The translations under genes were made by a program, and so were the position numbers. From assembly GCA_030549495.1 (NCBI GenBank), contig JAUIRK010001059.1, forward strand, positions 496,001 through 560,000: a stretch of 64,000 bases of DNA, read 5' to 3'. Source of the DNA: Nectonema munidae. Its lineage: Eukaryota; Nematomorpha; Nectonematoida; Nectonematidae. The notes below the pieces were generated by a model. The model did no database searches, was not told where the DNA came from, and saw only the letters and a program-made list of their open reading frames with translations. Position 1 is the first letter of the stretch; each line of letters starts with the position of its first letter. Shown here piece by piece: positions 23,901-34,430 of this stretch.

Positions 23901-26900
23901 AATTTAAATTTGGGCCTTTTAAATAGAAACTGAAAGTCTAAAATGATAGGTAAAATCCATTCCATGAGTGATAGGGGATAATTACATGAAGATAACATTG
24001 TTTGTATAGGAAATAATACAAGTGCAAGATAAACTCTATACAAATTTAACGCATTGGGAAAAACAGATATAATTTAGTTATAGAAGATAACCTAGGTTAC
24101 TCTTACTGTACTCAAATGAGCACAGCGCTACCAAATGGGTTATAGCCAATATTAGAATTTACCAGTTACCACAATATCGAAAAATAAATAACCTTTTTAT
24201 CTAAGACAAAACAATACGATTCATCAACTATATTTATTCGGAATTTTTCTTCCAAAGGTATTTTTCCAAGATATTTGGTTTAAAAATTTTTTCCTAAAAA
24301 CTTTGGACTCATAAACTGAGTTTTGCTCCTTTACAAACTAATTATAACGTAAAATAAAAAAGTTCGTTCCTTAATTTTATTCAATTTTTATACAAGGCTT
24401 GGACTAAGATGATAAACATTTTTGTGTTGGTTTTTGCAACTTCATCCAGAGCCGCAATGATTTCTACGACATTTCACTGTTTGAAAAACTTTTGAATATG
24501 GGGATTTCAATTCGTTGTTATATCATTGTGAAATAAGATGGCGTTTTCTCGGTTTTAGATGCTTTATAAGATTCAATACTTTGATTGACCAAATTCTTTA
24601 GTTTCTTGGAAAGAAATATCAAGAATTAAAAAATTTTTTATTCTCAGACAACTTTGATGAATTATTTGGAAGAAATTTTGGGGCATGTTAATGTACTCAG
24701 CTTTTCCTTACAAGATACGAATCTCATCGAAGTCACGCATTTGAGCAAAACATTTATCAAAAAGCCAAAATTGTGAAAAATTAGCATTACTAACAATATT
24801 GTTCTAAATTTGAGTTTACAAATGCAAGAAATGAATAAGATTAAGAACATAAAGAATCATTTGGTGTTTCTGCATGACAACTTTAATGTTAGATTAACTG
24901 TTTTGTTGCAAACTGAGTCCTCCTGAATCTGTTGATAGTTAATAAATGTCCGTAAAAGCGCATGATGCGAAGCAGAAAATTAGATGGAATGTGTGACGTT
25001 TTGGCTAGTGATAAGTTTTTACATGATGCCAGTGATGATTAAGATGCAAGCTTGGCTCTGAAACTCAGTAATAAACACGCATTTACTTGAACAAGTTAAG
25101 CAATTTTTTTATGGTTCTTCGTTCACTCGATGAACAGAGAGAGCGCTTACAGCTGGAAATGGTTGTGGAATTATGTTACGCCTCACTCATCCCCAACCAC
25201 GATGTTGATATAGAACAAAGTGAAGGTTGTCAGCAGTATGCACCTGATTAAGTATGTTTGACCGTTAGTATAATAAATTTTATAAATCAAAAGGGTTAGG
25301 TTAGGGTTAGTGTTGGAACCTTAATTTCACTACATTGTGCATCTCTACTAAGGACATATCTTGTTTTTGTGGATGGGATCCGATTTAAATTTTTATGGGG
25401 TCCACAGCGAAAAAAGGTTGGAAAATCCTGATCTAAATCTAAAGGATAAAGTTACTGTCTTTTTTAATGGAATGGGAAAAATTTAACCCGCTTTTAGTAA
25501 AAAAGAATTTAAAACTAGGAAATTTTTAAAGGGGTTACGACCGGCGCTGTTGTGTTCGGTTCTTAGTTTTTTAGTCCGACCCATCTGATTCTTCTATATT
25601 ATAGCAACTATTGAGGGTTTAGTGCATTCCTGGTCTGGATATTATGAAGAGAGTCTATCTGGGATCAAATCTTGAATAGGTCTGTCTACCGAAGTATATA
25701 CCCAACCATTCATTTGTGGTATTACCCGTACCGAGTGGTGAACTTACTGGCAAATTAGGGGAACAACTTGGCTCGGCCTTGTAATTGAGAACTTGAAACT
25801 TCTTCATATAATTCCTAGCCATATATGAAAGACTACTCAAGGAGACAGTAGTACCATTCGAAGGCTGCCATGTCAGTTAGAACTTATCTAATGCGGCTGC
25901 AGAGAAAATGTAACCAACGTAGCAGGCTCGGTTAGTAGTCTGTTGGCAAGCTCGGGGAACAGTCTGGAGACTAAGGAACTATCCATTTCAAGATGACAGT
26001 CCGTTGTAGGTAAACAAATTTTTTGTGCGAAAGTAACACGCCCTGACTCGGTTAAGAGCATCATTTTCTGTGTTGAACAGTGAAATTATTCTAAAACTAA
26101 TATCTGAGAAAAAACACATTTCTTGTAAACGAAAGAATCAATTTCGGTAAAACATTCAACAGAAGGTGCAGAAACAAATTAATATCTCAGTTTTATAGAT
26201 ATTGCTTGAGATAAAATTTAATGAAAATACCCACTATATGTTAATTCAAAAAAATAAGGATACTTAGCTTACATGATAAATCGATTTACTTTTATAAGTT
26301 TTTTGAAATAAAAAAGAAAAAAATGTTATTAACCCGCGTAAGGAAATTCAGAATATTCACCACCATTATTCATTGTAGACTTCTCACGATTCGCTGTCGT
26401 AGAAGCCTTGCCGGAAGAGTAGAACTTCTGAGGAAGATATGTTGGTGAAGAAGAGATATACCCACAAGCAGGCATCAAGCTACTAATGACATTGCTGGAG
26501 ATGTGTTGAGAGAGTGACATCCATTTTTTGAAATCTTCATATGGATACTGTGCTAGGCAGTTTTGCAAATTCTCAATATTTTCTTTTATATCTCTTTTCG
26601 AGTATACATCAAGAGACAGAAGATCTCTGTCCAGGACTAAAACGAAAAGTGTTCAATCTTTACCTTTTTGTTTGAAATAGAGCTTATGCTAAAAAACATG
26701 AATGAATATATTAGTTTCCAAGTGTTATACATTTATAGATAGATTGTTGAATAAATGTATACTATCTTGTTTCATTCGTCTATATATCATCAGACTATAA
26801 CTTTTTTTTCGAGAATAGCTGAAACATCGATGAAGTAAGTAAAGAGGTAATAACAATAGGAAAGCTATTACACCTCATTTATTTTGCATTAAAAATGTAT

Positions 26901-29900
26901 TGATTTTTCATTACGCTTAGTTTTTATCAGCAATTTAAGGATATCCGTGTATTTTTTGACTTTTGCTAAAAACTATAAAACGACAATCCCCTATCAATAT
27001 GATGAAAAATGTAGGACCATTAAAGGTGCTTGTGACGCAATTGATTCTAAATATAAAAGGCACTCATCCATCAGATTTAGAAAACGTTTTAGAAACGCAA
27101 AGAGCAAGTCTCTAAGTAAACCTAGCCATGCAAATAGTGAGGTTAATCCAGAAATGAGCTTATTGGCGAAAACTCTTAGTTATTCAGAAAGGATAAATAA
27201 AGTGAGGTTCTATATTGAAATCAATATAAAGCTCGATGAGGACGTGACTTAACCTCATTCATATATTTACACACATGTTATAAGCGGTATAGCCAACTAA
27301 ACCTTAAAGACGCTTAGATTAAGAAACGTTATATACACTACACTCATATTATCACTAGAATATCTGTGCTGTATTCTACCATATCCCATATAACCAATGT
27401 ATTCGTGCATATACAAACTCATATGCATGTTCGTGCTTTATTCCATCCATACTACGTATAAATAAGTCGGCATATTATTACTATTCTTGTCGTTTTATCT
27501 TTTAGACGTTTGTCAAATCTTTACAGAATAAATAGAAAAAAGTTCATTTTAAAGCTGCTTTAAACAAACCTAGAAAAATCATTAACCTCCTACCCTTGAA
27601 AAATAAAATTCTACAGAATTATGCGAAAAAGAACATGGATGTGGAAAACAATTCATTTTCGACACCAAGACAAGATGAATTAGCTTGGTTATAATGGGAG
27701 AACGATATCTATAAGTTAATTCTTGCATTATTAAAGATTTAATTGATTTGAAAGAAAAAATCTGTGTGTCTGAAACAGAATAAAACTTTTTAAAGGTGTT
27801 TCAACGTTAAAACCTATCAAAATCGCATCTGAAAGGATGTGTAATTGATAGGCAATCAGCATTGCTTACTACAGAAGAGCGTTCGTTGGCTTTATCTTAA
27901 AGTTAGAGACTCTTTCATTTCAAAATTAAATCTAAGAAAAAATGCACGAAGACTTAGTGTTCCAGAATATTTAAACTTGGGGAAAAAATACAATGAGTTC
28001 TTGTTTAGAAAAATTTTACATTCTTAGAAAAAGAACCACGGGCAAAATTTTGTAATAGACATATTGATAAGGAGTAGAAGAAAAAAATAAGAATCTAATG
28101 ACAGTCAATTTACCACAAAATTTAGGAAAAGAGAACGTGATAAGAGCATGGAAGACTTGTCTTTTTTAAGAAGTTTTTATAACACTTTAAAATAACTTTT
28201 AAGGAAAAATGTTTTTGTCCGATCAGTTGATTCTCCCTCACTCAATTTATATCTCATTTTTATATTATTTTTAAAGTCTTCTTTTGAAAGTATAAATTTT
28301 ACTTTACTTCTCTCTTCTTGTAAAACAAAGTTTGTTATATTTGTGTTTACGTTGGAATATTCAAAAATTCAAATTAATAATCCTTCACTTATATGATAGT
28401 CAGTTAGTAAGAGAGTGTCAATTTGTTAATTAGTAAAGGGTAAGTTTTAGCAGAAGCGATGCTAGATGGGGATCGTGTGGTTCACGGTCAACTTCCACAA
28501 AACCTACTCAAGAACCCGCACCTATAAAAACACGAAAATAATTGTCGCAAATTGGTAAAACTGCTTTTGCATTTTTTACCAGCCGGGATGGGGTCGGCTG
28601 AATTCTCTCCTGAAAGAAATCTAGCTACAGCAATTTTTGGTCAAAATGTGTGAGAGATGAGTTTTTCAAAACTCAATATACAAAATTAGTCACATTTTTT
28701 AAAACAATCCTTTATATTATTATAAAAGCTTTAAATTTAAATTTTGTTTTTGAGTTTTTTTGATAAAAGTTTCATTTTTACACCTTATATCGCTCATAAA
28801 GAATCTAGTGGCCTAGAATAAGACCTGGAGGGCTCTAGTGAAATCTGTTAAAAATATCAAGTCTGAATTTTACTTCACAACATAATACTTTGTAGATTAT
28901 GTTATTTTATTGATGTAATTCAAGATATCAAGTTTTGTACTATTTAGTTGCATGGAGTAATTTCCCATATATTCCTATGCAATTAGGATAAGTTTCTTAA
29001 CTTAAGAAGCCGTTTGGGAACAATTGATGACTATGAAATCATGGCTATGTTTATAAACATATTGTAATGAACCAACGTTTGTAGCTTTATAAAAAATATG
29101 TAAATTTTCCAGAAAATTTTGAATATAAATTTTCTAGAGTACGTTTTATATCTCACTTACCTATGAAGGACATTTGTGGAAAGTTAGCGCACCTCTGGGC
29201 GATAATAATTCATTTATCAAAGGTTTGCTCAAAAGCGACTTTCTGGCCTAGCAGTGTGAACTCAATTTTTTAGTATTGAGAGACGTTTACTTTGGAGAGA
29301 ATAGAAAGAAATAAGGTGTACCTTCATCCCTCCCATTCCAATTATACTTCACGACTTCTTTGTGCTGAAAATAATGGAACACGCCGTTCCGCTCGCTATT
29401 TTGTTGGTTGGATGCATTGAATAGGCTAAAATAGAAAGAGAGAGAATGAAAGAGCACTTTTCACCTGCCAGTATTTATTTTAGCGTGTTCTCAACGCACC
29501 CTCTTCTTCTACTCTTCAGAGGCTTTTTAAATCCCATCACAGGTTAAAAATAAGAACAATGAGAAAAAGGAAAGCAAAAATGGTGTTTGATGCAGAACAG
29601 TAAATTTTTTTAGAGTACAGTCAAACCCTAACCTACCAAACATAAATTATTTATATAAAAACTTCTAGAAGGCCCTGACCCTAAGCCTTTAAAAAAGACG
29701 GTAGGGGGAACAATAAAAGTGTTTATTATATAGAGATATTCACTACAAAGAAGCTTACGAGAATAAATTAATGCTTGCAAAAAGTGTTCAATGTTTAGCA
29801 GTGTTCACAAACCGGCGTTTTACTATATTTTTTAGCTTCACGCAGAAAGGAAGTCGATACCTTGAAAACGACTACCGAAAAAACTACTTACTTTCTACTC

Positions 29901-31343
29901 TGCAAGAAATACACTCTGACCTGTATTAATGACCACAACAACCAAATTCATTTCCTTCCAATTAATTTCGCTCACAGAGAACACACTCTATGGTACCATT
30001 TAGAAGTGTGCAATACTTTGCAGCTTAGAGCCACATTCATGTTTACGTAAAAGCCAAACATTCCCAATTTAAGAATGGAGAGAGGTCCATATAGAAAGGA
30101 ATCCTATGTGTCAGTTTGCCCAGCCTTTAAGTGGTCTCTTAATACAGGCATGGCGTATTTTAAATGAGAATACACTATACATTTTCTAGATCGAAACTTT
30201 GATTTGAATTAAAATTAAATTAAAGCGTATACATATTTGCGAAAATAATACCCATTTGAGTATTCTTTCTCTTATTTTCTTCAGAAGACTCATATATTAT
30301 TTCCATTATTCCATGAGGCGGTAATAAAGGATTTTTGTTTCCAAGTTTTTGTACACCATCCAAGGGTGCTTTACTTTTCAAATGTCTTTTCAAAAAATCA
30401 ATCTATGTAGCATATTTTTCCATATGAAATATCTGAGCCTGACAACAATAAAAGCAGGTAATTCCGTTTTTTTAATCATATGAAAAGATTTCATTTAATG
30501 GCACACATGTCTCTTCATATGACTTGGGTGTTGCGGTTTTTACATTTTCATTTAGCCAATTTTGTTTGAATCTGAAGGAAGTTTTTTGCGTTTCTTATCG
30601 GCACCCCCGAACAAACAGCGACGACACAACGAGACGGAGTAGTAGATTTGGTGTCTTCTTTCTACAAGTTAAAGGGCTCCATGTTCAGGACGATGTCGTG
30701 ACAAGGCGAGTAAGGCCGCCTTCAAATAAGCCTAGTTGCTGCTGCCTTGCAGTAAGTCAAATTAGACAAAGGTCCGTATCTTACAATTACGGCGTGGAAG
30801 AGAACTGGAGACCTCACAACGTAATATCTCCAAGAATAACCATGGTAATCTAGAAAACAAACTCTAGCGCTCCATGGTTGCCCACGTCCAAATGGATACG
30901 GCACTTTGATGATGCACAAGCGCACAGCTTTAGTTAGAACACTTTTCGAAAAAAAACTTATCTCATGAAAATAATAACTATGACTCTTGTTGAGAACAAC
31001 GGAAAGAGATGCGATTACACATACAAACAAAGTAAGTCGACAAACTTGATAAAATCTCTGCAGTTATCGACAGTCATGGTGGGATTGGGAGTTGAGAGTG
31101 CAAGTGTAATGTTGAGTAATAATGGTGGTGTCATAAAATAATCATTATAGAACGGGAAAGATATTTCGAAAAACCTGTAATAAAAAAAGTGAGTCCCAGG
31201 AGGAATCAGTTTGATACCTCTAAAGTTAACATCAACTATCCAGGAATTGAGATCAATGCCAAACAAGGAGCCAACTGGTAGGCCAACAATCACTAAAGAT
31301 GCAGATTGCTTTGAAAAAGCTTTAAATTGCTTTTCATCGAGAT
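17726..31343 (-). CDS. AAR2: AAR2 splicing-factor homologue, gene span (six recognised coding exons)
   Basis: AAR2 is a U5 snRNP assembly factor. It binds PRP8 in a cytoplasmic precursor particle and is released before the mature U5 forms. Six minus-strand exons join with matching phases and GT/AG borders into about 388 codons plus a stop, close to the roughly 384 residues of human AAR2. Landmarks in order are GLPVGSLFGIDLNSW, FRGIKLIPPGTHFFYYS, GVFHYFQHKEVVKYNW, YPYEDFKKWMSL, MDLSFTLNQIL, LGELEFAFISF, FEHWKKL and FEKKFRFDF near the C-terminus. All match the human protein in order and spacing, as I recall it. No in-frame ATG exists in the first exon found, so a short upstream coding exon must supply the start. 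Introns range from about 0.4 to 4.1 kb and are full of transposon remnants. No frame damage is seen, so the gene appears functional. Confidence 0.93.
18316..18571 (-). CDS. AAR2: AAR2 exon 'LGELEFAF'
   Basis: The acceptor AATAAG before 18571 keeps frame. A second AG three bases on would also fit. The donor is CACTGA/GTAATT at 18316. It encodes a Ser-rich stretch, then WILGELEFAFISFAHGFHL, DSFEHWKKLIILL and SSDMFADITL, matching human [20 protein letters not shown] and FEHWKRLLNLL. Confidence 0.92.
19374..21305 (-). mobile_element. Decayed hAT (GTF2IRD2/ZBED5-like) in an AAR2 intron
   Basis: The left edge (the 3' end of the minus-strand element) begins CAGAGGTCACCAAAG, a Charlie-type terminal repeat. 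The minus strand encodes, in broken frames from about 21302, MASKKK and then WKEKYFFEGTNDQKAICLIC (BED-finger start). KYNIHRHYETKHLSTHSK, KFNLESQRSFFTKKF and SIAIDESIDLPSTSRLLIYV (catalytic region) follow, with YKCEQTFSKMKYVKS and RTRLTDGHL (dimerisation domain) near 19.7 kb. This is the order of the transposase that gave rise to GTF2IRD2 and ZBED5. Several frameshifts and stops are present, and no right terminal repeat was found. It lies in the 4.1-kb AAR2 intron, on the same strand as the gene. Confidence 0.82.
22680..22831 (-). CDS. AAR2: AAR2 exon 'MDLSFTLNQIL'
   Basis: The acceptor is CTTTTCTTTTCAAG before 22831 and the donor CTGCAG/GTTTTT at 22680. It encodes DGLPELNLIPEYQIKYTKIP, then MDLSFTLNQILQ, matching human [20 protein letters not shown] and MDLSYALETVL. 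It ends at a codon boundary. Confidence 0.92.
23330..23430 (-). repeat. Fragment of TTAA-element array B
   Basis: The sequence includes CACAGGTTTAATTGATTTTC, AACATCACCACTAAATTCAT and CTTGAAAATGGATATGTG, matching array-B units of the elements at 11-15 and 45-51 kb. It is a stray unit in an AAR2 intron without terminal repeats. Confidence 0.65.
23651..24010 (+). repeat. Dispersed repeat R1, copy 1
   Basis: It shares long collinear similarity with 40738-41150. Common blocks include GATTGATTACTCTGTA, AAAGAATCATCTTAT, CTACCTACACAT, AGTAAATT and GTCGTGAATTTAAATTTG or close variants. Neither copy has an open frame or clear ends. It is probably an old non-coding transposon derivative. Confidence 0.7.
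24390..25431 (+). mobile_element. Heavily decayed Charlie-type hAT in an AAR2 intron
   Basis: The right end, read inverted, begins CAGGATTTTCCAACC and continues with CGCTGTGGACCCC, matching hAT-Charlie terminal repeats. Upstream, the plus strand (about 24660-24780) reads YLEEILGHVNVLSFSLQDTN, the conserved LNxLNLSLQG region of ZBED5/GTF2IRD2-type transposases. No frame longer than about 60 codons survives. It is antisense to AAR2. Confidence 0.6.
25540..26060 (-). other. G+C-richer block in an AAR2 intron, unidentified
   Basis: The block is visibly richer in G+C than its surroundings. The minus frame from about 25895 to 25655 is open and reads LTWQPSNGTTVSLSSLSYMA, then SPLGTGNTTNEWLGIYFG. 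It could be an exon of another gene, an unused AAR2 exon, or part of a transposon that I do not know. It has no place in the AAR2 protein as aligned to human. Confidence 0.3.
26334..26636 (-). CDS. AAR2: AAR2 exon 'YPYEDFKKWMSL'
   Basis: The acceptor is CGTTTTAG before 26636. The exon encodes LDRDLLSLDVYSKRDIKENI, then LAQYPYEDFKKWMSLSQHIS, matching human LDQFLGPYPYATLKKWISL. Two donors leave the same phase: GCGG/GTTAAT at 26334, used here, and AATC/GTGAGA at 26398, which gives a product 21 or so residues shorter. The longer form is nearer the human length, while the shorter donor fits the consensus better. Both may be used. Confidence 0.88.
26640..29321. other. AAR2 intron, nothing else assignable
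   Basis: The only longer frames (plus 26947-27252, plus 27845-28027) show no motif. A short G+C-richer patch lies at 28440-28620 without coding signal. Confidence 0.4.
29322..29425 (-). CDS. AAR2: AAR2 exon 'GVFHYFQHKEV'
   Basis: The acceptor is CTATTTTAG and the donor GATGAAG/GTACAC. The 104 bases carry one leading and one trailing base. Joined to the previous exon they give FFYYSLFNASNQQ, then ERNGVFHYFQHKEVVKYNW, aligning with human HYSSVDKANPKEV and PRMGFFLSLHQRGLTVLRW. Confidence 0.9.
30525..30900. other. G+C-richer block in an AAR2 intron, unidentified
   Basis: Both strands are open for about 100 codons here because the block is G+C-rich, but neither translation looks like a protein I know. 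It may be regulatory, a structured RNA or an unrecognised mobile-element piece. Confidence 0.25.
31175..31343 (-). CDS. AAR2: AAR2 exon encoding the N-terminal region
   Basis: The acceptor is ACATTTTAG before 31343 and the donor is TACAG/GTTTTT at 31175. It encodes DLDEKQFKAF, then GLPVGSLFGIDLNSW and RGIKLIPPGTHFFYY. It starts and ends mid-codon (two bases over at each side). The ATG at 31337-31335 is out of frame and cannot be the start. Confidence 0.92.
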
Positions 31344-31619
31344 CTAAAATGTTACCTTTCTATTAATTTTATATAAATAATTTTAAAATAAAATTTTATG
31401 TAAATTTTTTTTATAGGCAAATCGCATAGTGATGGAAACTAAAAAGACGAAGAAAAGAGACTAAAAGATATATCATTGAAAAACGCCCTTCTAAACATTC
31501 AATCAATTGTCACTTCAAGCTCAAAGACTTAGTTAGAGTCTGGTCACGGAGCTGATTCCAATATATATTATGATTATATCTTTGTATTTAAGTTAAATAT
31601 TAAAGTATAGCTTATACAT

Positions 31620-31823
31620 GCTATAATACAAAAAATTTGTTGAAAAAAATGTAATTTAATTTTGTTTGACAGTTTCTGGCATATGACGATCATTAAACTA
31701 CGATAAAAATTGAAAAAAAAAGATACAGCTAGCGATTTTAGGAAAAGTCAAGACATTTGAAAGGATATTATACAGTCAATTTTGTAGAATAGATGTTTTA
31801 GTTGGGTCCGTTCCTTGATAGGG
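31620..31823 (+). mobile_element. Solo end of the TTAA satellite-bearing element family
   Basis: It matches 7595-7806 and the right end of 45227-51327. It starts TTTGTTGAAAAAAATGTA, holds GATACAGCTAGCGATTTTAG and ends TTGATAGGG before TTAA (31824-31827). No opposite end was found. It lies about 280 bases upstream of the first recognised AAR2 coding exon, so it may sit in the first intron or the 5' region of that gene. Confidence 0.7.
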
Positions 31824-31827
31824 TTAA

Positions 31828-33495
31828 TAGAAAAAATTTATAGCTTGACTTGATATAATAAAATGGGGAAACAAATGTGTAAAGGGACGTGAAATGGAGA
31901 AACAACTGTGTATTTTAGGGAAGGGGGTGTAAAGGAGTTTTGAAAAGGAATTGAAAAAAGAACTTCTAATGATCACTAGTTATAGTGAATTAAAACGAAA
32001 TATTAGTCTTAGCCGTTTCCTCATCAAGTATGATTAAGAAAAAAATTACACTCATTCTATATATCTTATATATATAGTTTTAGAGTAGCCGACTTTATCC
32101 CATAAATTTGAGTAAGAATACACCACCTCAAAAAGAGATCATATTAATTTTCATATTAATTTTCTTGGTGATTTTGTTATCAATAATAATAATCTTTTTT
32201 AAATTCAAACTTTTTTATTTTCTTGGCTCAGGCAATTTACTAAAAATCAGAAAGTTAATTTAAATATGTAAGAATTTTCAATTTATTGCACGTAGAGTAT
32301 GCCAGAGCGAATATTGAAAATTTTCAATTTTAAAAATGACACAGCATAACAAAATTGATAAAAAAAAAATTAGAATTTTTATAGGACTCAGAATAGTTAG
32401 AGCACTTTTACAAAAATTAAATTACCACTACTAGGAAGAATTATTCATTCAAAATATATTATTTTGTCATAGATGAATGAATTTCAAACTAAAATTAGGT
32501 TTCAAAATAAGTTAAAATAGAAAAAAATTTCAGGACATAAAAAAATAAAAAATTTAGAGAGTATACGAGTATAATGATTATATTTATCTATATTTTTTTA
32601 AAAATGAAATTTTCATGTAATATGCTAAGTATAAGCAAGATTTTATAACCATACAACTGTAGCAAACTACTTCTCTCTGAATACAAATGGGTCTGTTTGA
32701 GACATATTACATAAATATAAAAAGCCATTTGTATTGAGAATTTGTATAGAGTTTCAAAATTTTTAACGTTGCATTTTATTTTTCTAATTTTATTACTAAA
32801 ATAGGATTATTTTGTGCTTTTATAAAATGAATTACAGTAATGCGAAAAATTGTTTAGTTATTCTTTTTTTTTTGATTACCCGGTGTTCATGAAAAAGAAT
32901 GAACAAATATGGAGTTCTTAATGATAAAAAAGTTGAGAACCCATGAAATAAAATTATGATGGGTTGTCGACGTCTTCATCCCTATGAGATTTCAGAAAAT
33001 AGTGACCAAAAATTATGAAGGGTTTTGAAAGATTTGATTTATAAAAAAATATGTTTGATTTTATTTTTCAATATTCTATATGCCAGCACCATAGTTGCCA
33101 ACATATGGAGAGCAAAGATCAATATGTACGAAGGTTATAATCAACTGTCAAATAATAACCTTAGCTATTAACTTTATGAAAATGTTAATCATATAAATGC
33201 TGACCTAATTATTTCACAGGCTGCATTAAAGGACTTATTTATGTACTGAAAATAAAATAATAATAATACACCCTTAGCAAAAATTAAAAAAGATTTATTA
33301 AAATTTAACAGCCAATGAACTCAAAATACAAATGAATATTTTTTCTAATTTATCAGGGTAACGTTTAATTTTGACGTTCTTTTGCCCCGATAGAAAGTGC
33401 ATGAAATGTGAAGCTTTTTGACTTAGAGAATAATTTTATTTTGGGACCCCATTTCAAGAAGGGAGTATAACAAAAATAACTTGGATGCCCGGATT
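31828..33495. other. AT-rich stretch with nothing assignable
   Basis: No open frame, repeat end or RNA gene was recognised. The missing first AAR2 exon and promoter may lie in this stretch or a little beyond, but nothing identifies them. Confidence 0.35.
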
Positions 33496-33499
33496 GTGA

Positions 33500-33635
33500 C
33501 TGTGGGGTGTTTTCATCGAAAAGGCATAATTACACCACTTGTATTGAACTATCAGAAAAGTAAGCTAGATGCACGATCGAACCCAAGACCTTGAGATATC
33601 GAAACCAAGTATCTAACCAACCTCACTCACTCAGG
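33500..33635 (-). mobile_element. tRNA-derived SINE (family B), copy 1
   Basis: On the minus strand the head reads GGTTGGTTAGATACTTGG (A-box-like) and later CTTGGGTTCGATCG (B box). A body ending in GCCTTTTCGATGAAAA follows. The body matches a second copy at about 34300-34430 in the same orientation. No target duplication was identified. Confidence 0.7.
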
Positions 33636-34299
33636 TTATATCACATAGCTATATTAGAAAGAAAAATGAAAGCTTTTAAGAAGTACCATTTATGGTAAAT
33701 AAACTTTACTTCAACATTATATTGACATTTTATGATAACTATACGAAAATAATAATACAAAACTGCCAACAAGACGCTAACAAAAAGGAGTAGAATTTGT
33801 AACTCAAAGCAGAAGCCGTTAAAAACGCTTAAAAATAATTCTACCGCCTAAATCGGTAGAGTTGGCAAATATGCAAATACAATTAAATGGTTAATGTGAA
33901 CTTCCAACAACTCCAAAATATATAAACAAGAAAGTAATATACCCTCCATTTTAATTTTTGGTTATAAAATACTTAATAAATAAAAAAAAAAGTTTTTATA
34001 AAACTCTATTTATCAGAATATAGATATTTAATTGAAAAATTTAGTAAATAAATATATATTCGTCAGTGTATAGCCTAGTAGGTTTTCTGGTAAAAAGGTC
34101 CTAAAATAAAACTCCCAAATAGCAAAAACCCACAAAATCAAAACCTCCAAACACCTAAACGTCTACATCCAAAATGTAAAATGTACATAGCCAAAAAGGT
34201 CAATGCAAAATTTAAAAAAATATTCTATTATTTTGATATATATTTATAGCATAGGATTTTATAAATTGTGTTTATGGACATACAAAAGTAAAAGTAACG

Positions 34300-34430
34300 T
34301 GGTGAGTTTTCATCGAAAAGGCACAATAGCGCCATTGTATCGAACTATGAGTAAGGCAGGCTTAAGAGGTAAAAAATCCAAGACCTAGAGTTATTGAATC
34401 CTGCTCCTAATCAACGTTACTTTCACCCCC
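34300..34430 (-). mobile_element. tRNA-derived SINE (family B), copy 2
   Basis: It shares TTTTCATCGAAAAGGCA, a CCATTGTAT..GAACTAT block and CCAAGACCT with the copy at 33500-33635, with scattered differences. The B box is damaged here. It is the older-looking of the two. Confidence 0.6.

Noticed and set aside
25293-25310. GGGTTAGGTTAGGGTTAG, telomere-like repeat
   Set aside because: Only three units, mixed TTAGG/TTAGGG, next to a hAT end; too short to call an interstitial telomere.
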